This document shows, piece after piece, positions 34,023 to 46,906 of a DNA stretch of 64,000 bases. The stretch covers positions 9,895,501 through 9,959,500 of the forward strand of contig OY743190.1 of the NCBI GenBank assembly GCA_963555705.1, written 5' to 3'. Under the pieces are notes generated by a model. That model was not told the origin of the DNA, ran no database searches, and saw only the letters and a list, made by a program, of their open reading frames with translations. Both the position numbers and the translations under genes were made by a program. Positions within the stretch are counted from its first letter, which is position 1. Every line of letters starts with the position of its first letter. The DNA comes from Ligustrum vulgare (Eukaryota; Streptophyta; Magnoliopsida; Lamiales; Oleaceae).

Positions 34023-35910
34023 ATGGCCAGACGTATGACAGTGGAAGACCTTTGGGAGGTAGAGGACCTAGATGAACCTTTAGAGGTCGAGCCATTAGGA
34101 TTTTACGAGCCCCCACTTGACTTTGATGAGGGTGAGTCTGATAATGGGGAGGAGGTCGAGGACAACCCTCGGGTAGTAAGGAAACCTAGGAGGGCAGAGC
34201 TCGACCTACCAACGCATTACAAAAAAATGAAGGAACACCTGGTCGAGGTAGACATGATGAGATACAAGTTAGTAGATAGATATACTGTCAGGGTCCCGGA
34301 CAGGGACGAGTATTCTTATCATTGCCGGGAAGGGGAGATGGTTGTGTACCACGAGGTCTTGGTGGCCGGGCTTAGGTTTCCCCTGCACCATTTTTATGTG
34401 GATTTCTTACTAACCGCGAGCATATTGCCCAGTCAACTAGCTCCCAATGGGTGGAGAATCCTTGTATATTTTTTCACATTATGTAGGAGTTTAGGAATAG
34501 AGCCCACTGTTAACCTTTGCAAATGTTTGTTAGAACTTAAGTACTTACCCCGATGCAATAGCTTTGTGTATCTGTGCGGGAAGGGTAGGTTCGAGGTTCC
34601 ATGGGTTCCTTCCTCCATAAAGGGTTGGAAGGAAAGGTTTTTCTTTATCAAACCCAAAGAGGGCGAGACCCTATTCTGGCCGACCTTCAGGAGACCCGAT
34701 GTAGATAATTTTAATAGGATGGGTAATCTGAGTGAGGAGGCCGTGACAGAACTTATGGCCGATGCTATCCGGGTGTGTGACTTTGGTTTGCTGGATGAGG
34801 AAGCCAGTGACCTAGCCAATAGTGACATTCTGGACCAGGCCGGACTTGACCTTCAGCCCGGTAGGGTTCAGCCTCTTAAATTACGTAATTAAAAATGCCC
34901 TTCTTTGCCTTTTGCTTATCTTCGTAGACTTTTCAGGAGGCTTTAATCTTCTTATCTTTGTTTCAGGAATGGATTTTGACTCTGAAGCTCTGAAGCAGGC
35001 CGCACTTGCTAAGGCTCAAAATGCCCGGGCGAAGAGGGCTGTTGACGGAGTGACCAGGAGGCGCCCTCAAAAGAGGGGAAGAGCCGACACTTCAAGCTCG
35101 AGACAAACGTCTCGATCTCAAGAGGATATCCCACCACAAAGGGAGGAAAGGCCACCCAGGGGTCGGGCACCTCCTCCTTCTGACTTCGAGCTTGAGGCCG
35201 ACAATCCTTCTCTGGCTGACTGTAGGAGGAAGATGCAAGACTCCCTGCATCCGGACCTTGTGAAAAAATACCAATATGAGATCGGTCTGGAGCGGGGAGT
35301 GGAGCACATAATGAGCGCGGCTCTCCAGGTAGTTCTTGAGATTTTGTTGTCATTCTTTAGTGTATATACATATTTACACTGAAAATTTTTACAACTTATT
35401 CGCCCGATCTTCAGATGTTGAGCATTACCCGGGGAGTTGCAAACCAAAGCATTGAGTGGGGCGAGACTGCGAGTCAGCTAGTTCACTCCGTTCAATACGA
35501 GGCCACCCGGGCCAATGTTGCCGAGGAAGAACTTCGAAAAGTTAAGGCAGACCTCGAGGTTGCTCTCCAAGAACGGGACAATGCTCGAGCTGAAGCTAGC
35601 TGCTACGCAGGGGAGCTCGAGCAGGCTCGGGCACGGGTGCCCCAAAATCTAAGCGTCTGCCATAGAGTCCTTCAAAGGTTCTGAAGACTACAAGCTTGCC
35701 TTGGGCACACATGCATTGGAGTCTTATTCTCAAGCAATTAAGCAGGCAAGGGCTTGGTGCCTTCAGAAGATTCCCGAGATGGACACGAGTCCTATGGCCG
35801 CCTTCCCATTAGGTGCCGATGACCTCGACCTCAGCCCTTTTGAGGGGGGAAGATGACACTGACTGTGAAGTGCTTGAGGAAGCAGAAGAGGGGTCTGGTG
35901 CCGAGGATTA
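34023..35910 (+). pseudogene. Antisense additional ORF of Tat-like element (putative gypsy-type transposon protein family)
   Basis: It lies on the strand opposite gag-pol, between integrase and the 3' LTR. Exon 1 (34023-34883) has an acidic N-terminus and then the conserved HHFYVDFL, LAPNGWRILVYFF and WKERFFFIKP motifs that I associate with the plant 'putative gypsy type transposon' domain. GT-AG introns (34884-34967 and 35329-35414) join in phase to exon 2 (34968-35328, basic, Arg/Pro-rich) and exon 3 (from 35415), which is coiled-coil-like (VAEEELRKVKADLEVALQ). Exon 3 has a frameshift and stop near 35645-35660 and another extra base near 35850. Past these the frame continues to an acidic end at 35910. 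Function is unknown. Confidence 0.75.
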
Positions 35911-36374
35911 AAGTAATTTGTAAATTCTCGTTGTAATGCCCGGGGTATACCCCGTAGCTTTTGTAAAACTCTCTTAATGAATGAATTTTGATTTCGTAAG
36001 CTTTTCGCCTTTAAATATTAAGTAGCTTTGATTCCGTATTTTGATGATAATGTGGTCGGGTAATAGCCGACCATCCATTGTAGTTATAACCACGGGTTAG
36101 CATTTCGCAGTATCAAGATTTAGTTTGAGACAATTGACTAGCGAGACCGGGTGAGTCCGATCCTTTCCAGTCGATTTCTCAAAGATAGGATCATGCTTTT
36201 TACTTGGAAAAATCAAAAGAATTGTTTGATAAGGTCGGGTTATGCCGACCTTTAGGATAAATTTGTTAGGATGGAGTCGTGTCCATAACTTGGTAAAATG
36301 GATGTAGTTTTTACAAGGGTAGGTCAATGAGAGCCCGGGCTACCCCGACCTTTCTTAATTCTGAATTTCTTATT
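35911..36374. other. Spacer in the Tat-like element
   Basis: Non-coding. It contains several ggtcgggt / cccgacc words like those in the LTR, but no domain-like frame. Confidence 0.45.
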
Positions 36375-36860
36375 TGGAAGTAATTTGCAACGTCTTGTCA
36401 TGAGACATTGTAAATTACTTGATGGGAAATAATTTGTAACACCTTGCCATGGGACTTTGTAAATTATTCGTGGAAGAATAATTTGTAAAGTCTTGCCATG
36501 AGACATTGTAAATTATTCGATGGGAAATAATTTGTAACGCCTTGCCATGAGACCTTGTAAATTATTCGTTGAAGAATAATTTGTAAAGTCTTGCCATGAG
36601 ACATTGTAAATTATTTGATGGGAAATAATTTGTAACGCCTTGCCATGAGACCTTGTAAATTATTCGTGGAAGAATAATTTGTAAAGTCTTGCCATGAGAC
36701 ATTGTAAACTATTCGATGAGAAATAATTTGTAACGCCTTGCCATGAGACCTTGTAAATTATTCGTGGAAGAATAATTTGTAAAGTCTTGCCATGAGACAT
36801 TGTAAATTATTTGATGGGAAATAATTTGTAAGGTCATGTGAATGACCTTGTAAATTATTC
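36375..36860. repeat. Tandem hairpin array, ~98 bp dimeric period
   Basis: About ten subunits of ~49 bp alternate between two forms, one with aagtcttgccatgagac and one with cgccttgccatgagac. Each is bounded by aataatttgtaa and ttgtaaattatt. Each subunit is a near-palindrome: aataattt pairs with aaattatt and gtct with agac around gccatg. The dimers are highly alike, so expansion was recent relative to the element. Confidence 0.92.
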
Positions 36861-37144
36861 TGATATCTGATCTTTGTAGTGCTCATTCTTTGGAAGAAGT
36901 ACTTTTATTAAATGGGACTAAATGATGGGCCTCGTTAAAAACCTTATCCAGAAAAACCCATTGGGAAAAAATCTGGATAAGGAAAAAGAGTATCCGTCCC
37001 TGACACTGAAAGATAGAACAATGGGCACGCAGGCCCGACCATAATATTCACTGATGGACGTGCAAGTCCGAAAGCAAAAATAAAAATGGTCGCGCAGGCC
37101 CGACCTTACTAGGACTAAATGACTTGATATCAACAGAAATATGA
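36861..37144. other. Spacer between hairpin array and integrase
   Basis: Non-coding. Contains cgcaggcccgacc / cgtgcaagtccga repeats (37025-37110) related to LTR words. No frame recognised. Confidence 0.45.
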
Positions 37145-40100
37145 TTACTTGTAGTATGGCTTCAAGTTCTCCACATTCCATGGCCGAGGAAGAGGTTTTG
37201 AATTCATTGTGTGGAGGCTGTATGAGCCCTTGCCCAACTTTCGGATGACTTCATAAGGTCCTTCCCAAATAGGCCCAAGTTTCCCGGGTTGATGACCGGA
37301 AGCCTCACTGCGGCAAAGGACAAGATCTCCCATTCTAAATTCCCTCTTCTTTACTCGGATATTGAGCTTCTTAGACATGGCCTTTTGGTAAGCTGCTATT
37401 TTTAATGATGCATTTTCCCTGACTTCTTCTAGAAGATCCACACTTTCCTCTGTCCTTCGATGTGGTCGGGCGACCATGTCGCCATAGTACGCTACGGGGA
37501 CAGCGGCTTCCATCCCGAAGGCAAGCATGAATGGGGTTTCCCCCATCGCTGTTTTAAACGTGGTTCGATTGGTCCAAAGTACTTCGGGGAGGAGATCGGG
37601 CCAATCTCCCTTGGCACTGACAAGGCGAGTTTTCAAGTCTTGTAAGATGAGCCTGTTTGTAACCTCAGCTAACCCATTACTCTGCGGGTGCGAAACGGAG
37701 GTCAACCTGTGTTCTATTCCCAGGTTTTTGCAGAATTGCTTGAAGGCTTGGCACTCAAATTGACGCCCGTTATCTGTTATTAATGTTTTGGGAAGACCAA
37801 AACGGAAAACTATTGATTTCCACACAAATGCTTCCAACTTTTGTTCTGTGATTACGACTAGCGATTCGGCTTCCACCCACTTAGTGAAGTATTCCACCGC
37901 AACTGCCAAGAACTTGACCTGACCCCAGCTAGAGGGAAAGGTCCGAGTATGTCGATTCCCCATTGGGCGAAAGGGTATGGGCACAATATCGAGGACAGTT
38001 CTTCCGCGGGTTGATGTAATCGAGCTGCGAATCTTTGACACTTGTCACAGGCTTTTACATAATTGAGGGCGTCTTTCTTCATATTCGTCCAGTAGTACCC
38101 ATATCTTATCAATTTCAGTGCTAGAGTTCTTGCTTCCTGGTATCCTCCACAAATTCTTTCATGAACCTCGGCCATAGCAAGAGTTGCTTCTTTTGGAGTT
38201 AGGCATCGCAGATAAGGAAGTGTGAAGCTTCGACGGAACAGGGTATTTTGTAGCAAGGTATATCTCGGGGCTCTTGCTTTGATTTTTCTGGCCTCTACTC
38301 TGTCATCTGGAAACTTTCCGGATGTTAGATATTCAATTATTGGATCCATCCAATTGGGCTCTTGATCTGTAATATCCATGACCTCGGGTCACTGTACGAT
38401 ACTAGGCTCATGAAGAGTTCGTACAAACACGGTCCTCTCCAAGTGGTTTAGATTTGAAGAAGTAAGTCTTAACAAAGCATCTGCTTTGTGATTGGCGGAC
38501 CTTGAAATTTTGTCTATGCAGCAAGACTTGAACCTCCTTTGCAAGTCTAAGACCATCATCCTATAAGATGACATTGTCTCATCTTTTGCTTCAAAAGTGT
38601 CGTTTACCTGTTCTACCACCAATTTTGAATCACTTAGGACCTTGACGTGCTCGACCCCTAGATGTTGTGATACTTGAAGTCCAGCGATTACGGCCTCATA
38701 TTCTGCATCATTATTGGTTGCTGGGAAGTCAAACCGTATTGCACACTAAATTTCCATTGTGCCATCGTCTTTCTTTAATATGATTCAGGCCCCCGAGCCC
38801 GCACCATTCGATGCTCCATCTACTTGTAAGGTCCATGTGGCATCTTCCCTGTCATGACCTGTTGGCCCCCGAGGTCTTGGTGAGAGTTCGGCGACGAATT
38901 CGGCCAAGACCTGTGCTTTGATGGAAGGTCGATGTTTGAACTCGATATCATACTCTCCAAGCTCGATTGACCACTTGAGTAGACGGTCGGATACATCTGG
39001 TTTCTGCAAGATTTGCTTTAAGGGCTGATTGTAAGGATAGTTACAGCATGGGCTTGAAAGTACGGTCTTAACTTTCTCGCTGCTGTAACCAAGGCAAGTA
39101 CGAGCTGCTCCGCCAGTGTATATCGGGTTTCTGCGTCCAACATCATCTTACTGACGTAATATATCGATTTTTGAATTTTCTCATCTTCTTTGACCAAAAC
39201 GGCGCTCATTGCATGATCAGATACTGCTAGATACAAAAACAGATTGTCCCCTGGATTCGACTTTACCAGTATCGGAGGTGTTCCCAAGTATTCTTTCAAC
39301 TTCCTGAAGGAGACCTCGCATTCCTCATCCCATCTGAAGTCCTTGTTTACTCGAAGAGTTTTGAAGAAGGGAAAACATTTGTCCGCTGCCCTTGACATAA
39401 ATCTACCCAATGCTACTACTCTTCCTGTTAACTTCTGCACTTCCCTGATGTTTCGGGGAGGTTCCATGGATGTTAGGGCTGAAATTTTATCTGGATTAAC
39501 TTCGATACCTCTCTGAGTGATCATGAATCCCAAGAACTTTCCCTAGCCTACTCCGAAGGCGCACTTTGCAGGATTTAGTTTCATCCGATATTTTCTAAGT
39601 GTACTGAATATGTCCTCAAGGTCAGCAATGTGGTCTTTCTTTCTTGAGCTTTTTACGACCATATCATCAACGTAGACTTCAATATTAAGCCCGATGTGTC
39701 TGGAGAAGACCATGTTAACCAACCTTTGATAAGTAGCTCTCGCATTCTTCAACCCAAACAGCATGACCTTGTAGCAGTATATTCCTTCATCTGCCATGAA
39801 GGAAGTTTTTTCTTGATCTTCATGTGCCGTTCGAATCTGATGATATCCCAAGAATGCGTCTAAGAAACTGTAAAGTTCGGATCCTGATGTGGGATCCACC
39901 AACCTGTCGATCCTGGGAAGAGGATAACTGTCTTTCGGACATGCTCTATTCAAGTCTGTGAAGTCTATACAAACTCGCCACTTGCCATTTGGCTTCTTTA
40001 CCAAGACCACGTTGGCTAGCCACTCTGGATACTTCACCTCTTTGATGAATCCTGCTTTCAAGAGCTTACCTACTTCCTCTTTTATTATCAGCCTCCTTTC

Positions 40101-40841
40101 TGTGGTAAACTGTCTTCTTCGCTGTTTTACGGGCTTCTTGTCGGGCATGACGTTCAGCCTGTGTTCGACAAGCTCGGGATCTATCCCTGGCATATCTTCA
40201 GCACTCCATGCAAATACATCGATATTCTTCTTTAAACATTGTGACAACTCTTCCTTCATCATTTTGGGGAGCTCTTTCCCAATTGTAAAGCTCTTCCCTT
40301 TTGAGACATGAACCTCTTCCAACTCCTCTACTGGCGACATTCTTTCTTCGAGAAGAAGTTCTATTGACATCAGATCTGTCTTATTTTTTCCAATGCAGTT
40401 GATATAACAACTTCTGACTACCGATTGATTTCCTTGAAGAGTTGCTATGCTTGTGGAAGTTGGGAACTTGATTGCCAGGTGATAAGTTGATACTATAGCT
40501 TTGAGGCTGTTCAAGAATGGCCTTCCCAAGATAGCATTGTAGGCCATAGGAGTTTTGACGACTTGGAACAGAGTCATCTTCGTTACACGCTTCTCTTCTG
40601 ATCCTAGTGAAGTGGGAAGGTCAATTAGGCCTTCGGGTTTCACAGTTCCTCCTCCAAACCCAGTTAGGGGAGTAATGACCTGTTGAAGCCGGTCTTTGGG
40701 AAGTTGCATCTGATTGAAAGCTTCCAAGGAAAGAACGTTGGCTGCCCTCCCATTGTCAACTAGCACCCTCCTGACATCAAAATTGGCGATAGTTGCACTG
40801 ATAAAAACAACATCATCATGAGGATAAGAAATCCCTTCCAT
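37145..40841 (-). pseudogene. pol: Tat-like pol (protease, RT, two RNase H, integrase), disrupted
   Basis: From 40841 leftwards: protease-like VLVDNGRAANVLSLEAF, RT with KWRVCIDFTDLNRACPKD and YVDDMVVKS, a stop at ~39543, then connection and first RNase H (YYVSKMMLDAETRY) to 39018. A further stop precedes the second RNase H: VDGASNGAGSG, NNDAEYEAVIAGL, SDSKLVVEQV, NHKADALL, with in-frame stops at ~38810 and ~38745. Integrase starts about 38379. Its zinc finger reads HERICGGYQ...CDKCQ, with Tyr where the second His is expected. The frame shifts near 37930, then continues with TDNGRQFE and AEVTNRL to 37145. Not translatable as one protein. Confidence 0.87.
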
Positions 40842-42383
40842 GTCAGCATTGCTGAAGCTGATACTGTTCGAGACCTCATGGTCATGACATCCCGACCTTT
40901 CTTCCCGATCATTCAGTGTACGGGCATGGTTCTTTCGTGCATTATTCGAATCACCTCCAGATGCTATTCCTCCGACGATAAAATTTATGATGCCAGCGGA
41001 TCTGGTATTCTCTTCCCCTTTTCCATGCTCTTTATCGTCTCTCTTTATGTAGTGCCCCAGGAAGCCCCTTTTTATGAGGGCTTCTATCTCCTATTTCAAA
41101 GTTCTACACTCATCCGTGGTATGGCCCGAGCTCTTGTGAAAGTCATAATACTTATGTTGATTCTTTTTGTCGATCTTCCCCTTGATAGGCTTGGGCCAGC
41201 GCAAATCTTCACGTCCTTTGATTTCCATGAGAATGTGGGATCGGGGTGCATTTAGCGGAGTTAAACTCTGATGCCCATTGCTATTCCCCTTCGAGTTAGT
41301 TCGGGAAGAATTCTTCTCATCTTCTTGTATTGACCTTTTATTCCCCTGCCTTGTTGATTGTGAAGATTGTGCTATTGCTCCATGCCCTTGATCCTGTGCC
41401 CGAACTGACAAAAGTGTTTCCTCCATGTTTATGTACTTTTCGGCTCTTCTGAGAAGCTCCGTTACATTTGAATGCGGGTTTTTGGACAGGGACATTCGGA
41501 ATTCCGGGCCTCGAATAGCCATGGTAAAGGCTGAAATTGCCGATGATATATGGAGATCTGGAATCTGAAGTCTTTCAGCGTTAAACCGAGTCATGAACTC
41601 TCACAGCGTCTCATTCTGAGCTTGCTTCAACTGCATAAGGGATGCGGCGGTCTTCTTGATCCTTTTGCTACTTGCAAAGAAAGCAGTAAACTTATCAGTA
41701 AGATCTGCAAAGGAAGAGATGGACCCTGGAGGTATCGTAGAAAACCAGTATCGAGCTGAATTTGTCAAGGTTTGCTGAAAGGCCTTGCACAGAATCTGAT
41801 CGAGAGTATTCTGCATGTCCATAACATCAGTGTAGGTATTCAAGTGGTTGTTAGGATCTGTTGTTCCATCGTATTCCTTTATCCGAGGATATTTAAATCG
41901 ATCTGGCAAGGGAAAGGATGTTATTTCAGGAGTAAATGGGGTTCTTCTTATGAATGATGTCCGACCTTGGGTGTTCTGTCGTATTCCATCAGCTATTCCT
42001 TCTTGAATGATTCTTGAGAGCTCTTGCTGTGTCAAGTAGGCAGATCCTTCTGTCATAGGATGGGCACCCCTAATTCTCGGGGAGTTGTCAGCCATAGGAT
42101 TAGCTAGCTGGAGATCTTCCATGGGAATCGTGCCAGGAGTGTTCGGGTCATGTTGCGCTTGATGACTGTTATGTTGTTGAAGAGCTTGACGAAGTTCGCG
42201 GAGCTGCTTCTGAAGTTCGTTGAAATCTTCCCGACTAACAGGTTCATTGTCTGGAGTGGCCTCTGGGTTTTGTTCTTCCCTAACATCTTCAAGAGGTGGA
42301 GGATTATCATCCTCAGCCGAGGTGTTGGTCGGAAGGGATTGACCAGTGGATGCGGAGGGACGGGCTTGACGTCTATTAACCAT
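40842..42383 (-). pseudogene. gag: Tat-like gag, interrupted by stops
   Basis: It starts MVNRRQARPSAS at 42383, ~20 bp after the primer site. A Gln-rich helix (FNELQKQLRELRQALQQH) precedes the capsid core (FKYPRIKEYDGTTDPNNHLNTY, ARYWFSTIPPGSISSFADL). A TGA after NETL at ~41598 (a likely CGA-to-TGA change at CpG) breaks it, and the frame resumes EFMTRFNAERLQIP, RGPEFRMSLSKNP, then HKYYDFHKSSGHTTDEC, a zinc-knuckle relic in which the first Cys pair is lost. Another stop at ~41090 and a frameshift before 40841 separate it from protease. Confidence 0.85.
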
Positions 42384-42398
42384 GGCTAGTTGTATCTC

Positions 42399-42416
42399 TT
42401 CCCACAGACGGGGCCA
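42399..42416 (-). other. Primer binding site of Tat-like element
   Basis: On the minus strand TGGCCCCGTCTGTGGGAA, two bases after the 5' LTR end. It differs by one base from the TGGCGCCGTCTGTGGGAA usual in this lineage. Confidence 0.8.
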
Positions 42417-42418
42417 AT

Positions 42419-43103
42419 TGATGCTGTCAAAAATCCTAACCTTGACGTGTCAGAATATGATGACAATTGATTGCTGGAAAAGATGATGAACTCGCCTGGG
42501 ATGACCAGCAAAAAAGGCGAGGAGGAAACTCCCCGTCGCCCCTTCGATGTGAGAATTAGTTTTCTGGAAAAGGTAGAGAGAATATTTAACTGGAAAAACG
42601 TAAAGAATTGTGAATGAATAATTTGATATGAAAAGAACTGTATTTATAGGGCTGAAAAAGCCCATAACTTCCTTTATTTAAGGAATGAGTCCTTTTGTCA
42701 TAAACTTACCTTTTAAGAAGAATTACATACTTATAAGGATTCAATTTCCTTTTTGTAAAGGGTTTCCTTGTGGATCATGTATTGTCTTGAGGCTCAAGTA
42801 TATGGCCTATTAACGAGGCCCGGTGATGAGAGAGGTTGGGAAGCCTGCAAATACGGGCCATAGGTCGGTAAGAAACGATCTTATCTTCAATTGTCAAACT
42901 GAAGTATATCGGGATGACCCGACCCTGATGAGACCGGGTATTTTACTGAGGTGCAATCGGTTATTATTGAACAGCGAGGAGGTCAGCCACGTGCCGACCA
43001 TGGAGTTCTCGGTAAGAGGTCGGTCAAAGGAAGATCATGACCTCAAGAGGTCGGGTCATGGAATTCTCCGTATTTTTAGGGAGTAGGAAAATAATACCGA
43101 TCA
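42419..43103 (-). repeat. 5' LTR of Tat-like element
   Basis: 685 bp, same ends as the copy at 32987. TATA-like tataaat on the minus strand at 42648-42642 would drive the gag-pol transcript leftwards. Confidence 0.88.
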
Positions 43104-43108
43104 GTTTA

Positions 43109-45418
<2,310 letters not shown>

Positions 45419-45462
45419 ACTTCCAAGTTTTCTGATAGCTTTATAAGAGGAGACATCAATCT
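45419..45462 (-). pseudogene. Importin-13/transportin-3-like exon fragment, distal part
   Basis: On the minus strand this continues the exon at 54497-54380 beyond the copia insertion. With one single-base frameshift it reads a SSYKAIRKLG-type helix, matching the SSSYEAIGKL-like segment I recall from plant importin-13-like karyopherins. The copia target duplication (AATCT) lies exactly at the junction. Confidence 0.4.
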
Positions 45463-46893
45463 TGTTGGATAGTGTATGCCCGTCGAGTTAATTTAATTGT
45501 ACTCGTGACATTTTTTTGAATAAAATATTATTTTGATTATATTATTTTGAGCTTGCATTAGTCCATAGATCGATTCGATATTACTAATTGAGTGTTTAAG
45601 TTGTTAAACACAGAAAGATTCAATTTGTAATTCGATCTAAAATTATTGTTCACAATCAGTAAAATAAATATGGATAATTTATTTTTGATTGTCTCGATTT
45701 CATTAAAATCTATATTTGATTTTGAAAATGAAATTGAGAGTACATTTGATGTGTATTGAACGGGACCACGTGAAATTAATTTGTGACATTGACCGTGCAA
45801 ATTTAATTTCACATGACTATCGTACATGGAACCTTAATCCTAATCGGATAATGAACTTCGATTACTAACTTGAAGTTCTTTGAGGTATCAATGGGTGAGA
45901 TCAAATTGTTGGTCAATATCTCAGTACTTTGGGAATTAAAGTAAAATAACGAGGAACATATATTCGTATTATGGAATCCGTCAACATTAGGTATGATCAT
46001 GATCTCACTGGTTCTTCTAGTGTACAGTTAAATCTGAGCTCAGTAATTCGACAGTGATTGTTGAATTCTATGATGTGATGTGATCACATAGAACTGTCAG
46101 ATAGAGGATGGGAGTCGAGAATTTATGAATATTCAGATAAGGGTATTTTGGTCATTTAACCTTACTTCGAATATTCCAGTTGATCGACGGGGGTAACATG
46201 TAAGAGCGATAAGTCAGAGGATATAATTATTGGTTATTACTTCAGTAATTACAATTTTACTAAGAGTACAATCTCGTTCTTTTAGTGGAATAGAACGTGA
46301 TTAATAAATTATTTTGATTGGTCAAGAGTTGACTGGATCAGAATTAATTTATTGGAGCTTAGTTTAATTGGGTCCGATCAGGTTCCCTTGGTGGCTTCAA
46401 TATAACATGCATATACAGGCTTATAACTTATATTGGGCCGTGCAGAAATGGGCCTAGGTTATAGTATTAGGGTTGGTAGGGTTTTAGAGGGTAAAGAAGT
46501 TATAAATAGTCTTCTAAGACTATTTTTCTTAACCTAATACACATGTGGGCGGGACATACACTAAAGTGTGAAGTGTGTGTTTTGTTCTCTTGATAAAAAC
46601 CCTAACCCTAGTGTAACCAAAAGGCCAGAGAAAAGTGACCACACACTTGCATAGCCTCTGTTGAAGAACACCAAGGAAAACTTGAAGGTTTGGAGATTGG
46701 TGGAATCAAGATCTACACAGATAATTGTCAAAGCACGCTACAAGGGTAACGATTGCTAAATTATTATTTGTTCAAAATTATTTGATCTAGTTAAATACAT
46801 AAAATGGCGAATTCCTATTATGGGACGATCCAAATCACAAGAAAATAATTTTTGTGATTAGATATCCCGTTGCGTCAATTTTTTTTCCCAACA
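45463..46893 (+). repeat. 5' LTR of the young copia
   Basis: 1431 bp, TGTTGGATAG...TCCCAACA. TATAAATA at 46501-46508, about 390 bp before the LTR end. Confidence 0.95.
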
Positions 46894-46894
46894 A

Positions 46895-46906
46895 TGGTAT
46901 CAGAGC
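46895..46906 (+). other. Primer binding site (initiator-Met tRNA)
   Basis: TGGTATCAGAGC, perfect, one base after the 5' LTR. It continues with gcca, also complementary to the initiator tRNA. Confidence 0.93.

Larger units (their letters stand above)
32987..43103 (-). mobile_element. Complete Ty3/gypsy element, Tat/Retand-like, non-functional
   Basis: 10117 bp, minus orientation, bounded by LTRs 42419-43103 (5') and 32987-33674 (3') with TGATCGG...CAGCATCA ends and a perfect duplication GTTTA (32982-32986 and 43104-43108). Order on the minus strand: primer site, gag, protease, RT, RNase H, second archaeal-type RNase H, integrase, then 3.4 kb with a plus-strand antisense ORF and a hairpin repeat array. 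This architecture fits the Tat/Retand lineage. Several stops and frameshifts disable gag-pol. Confidence 0.9.

Noticed and set aside
36375..36860. CRISPR-like array of repeats and spacers
   Set aside because: The repeat and 'spacer' parts are both repeated, the units are contiguous near-palindromes, and the context is a plant retrotransposon.
45558..46000. Pairs of identical small minus-strand frames at 45558-46000 and 53043-53485
   Set aside because: They are identical because they lie in the two LTRs of the young copia. No coding signature.
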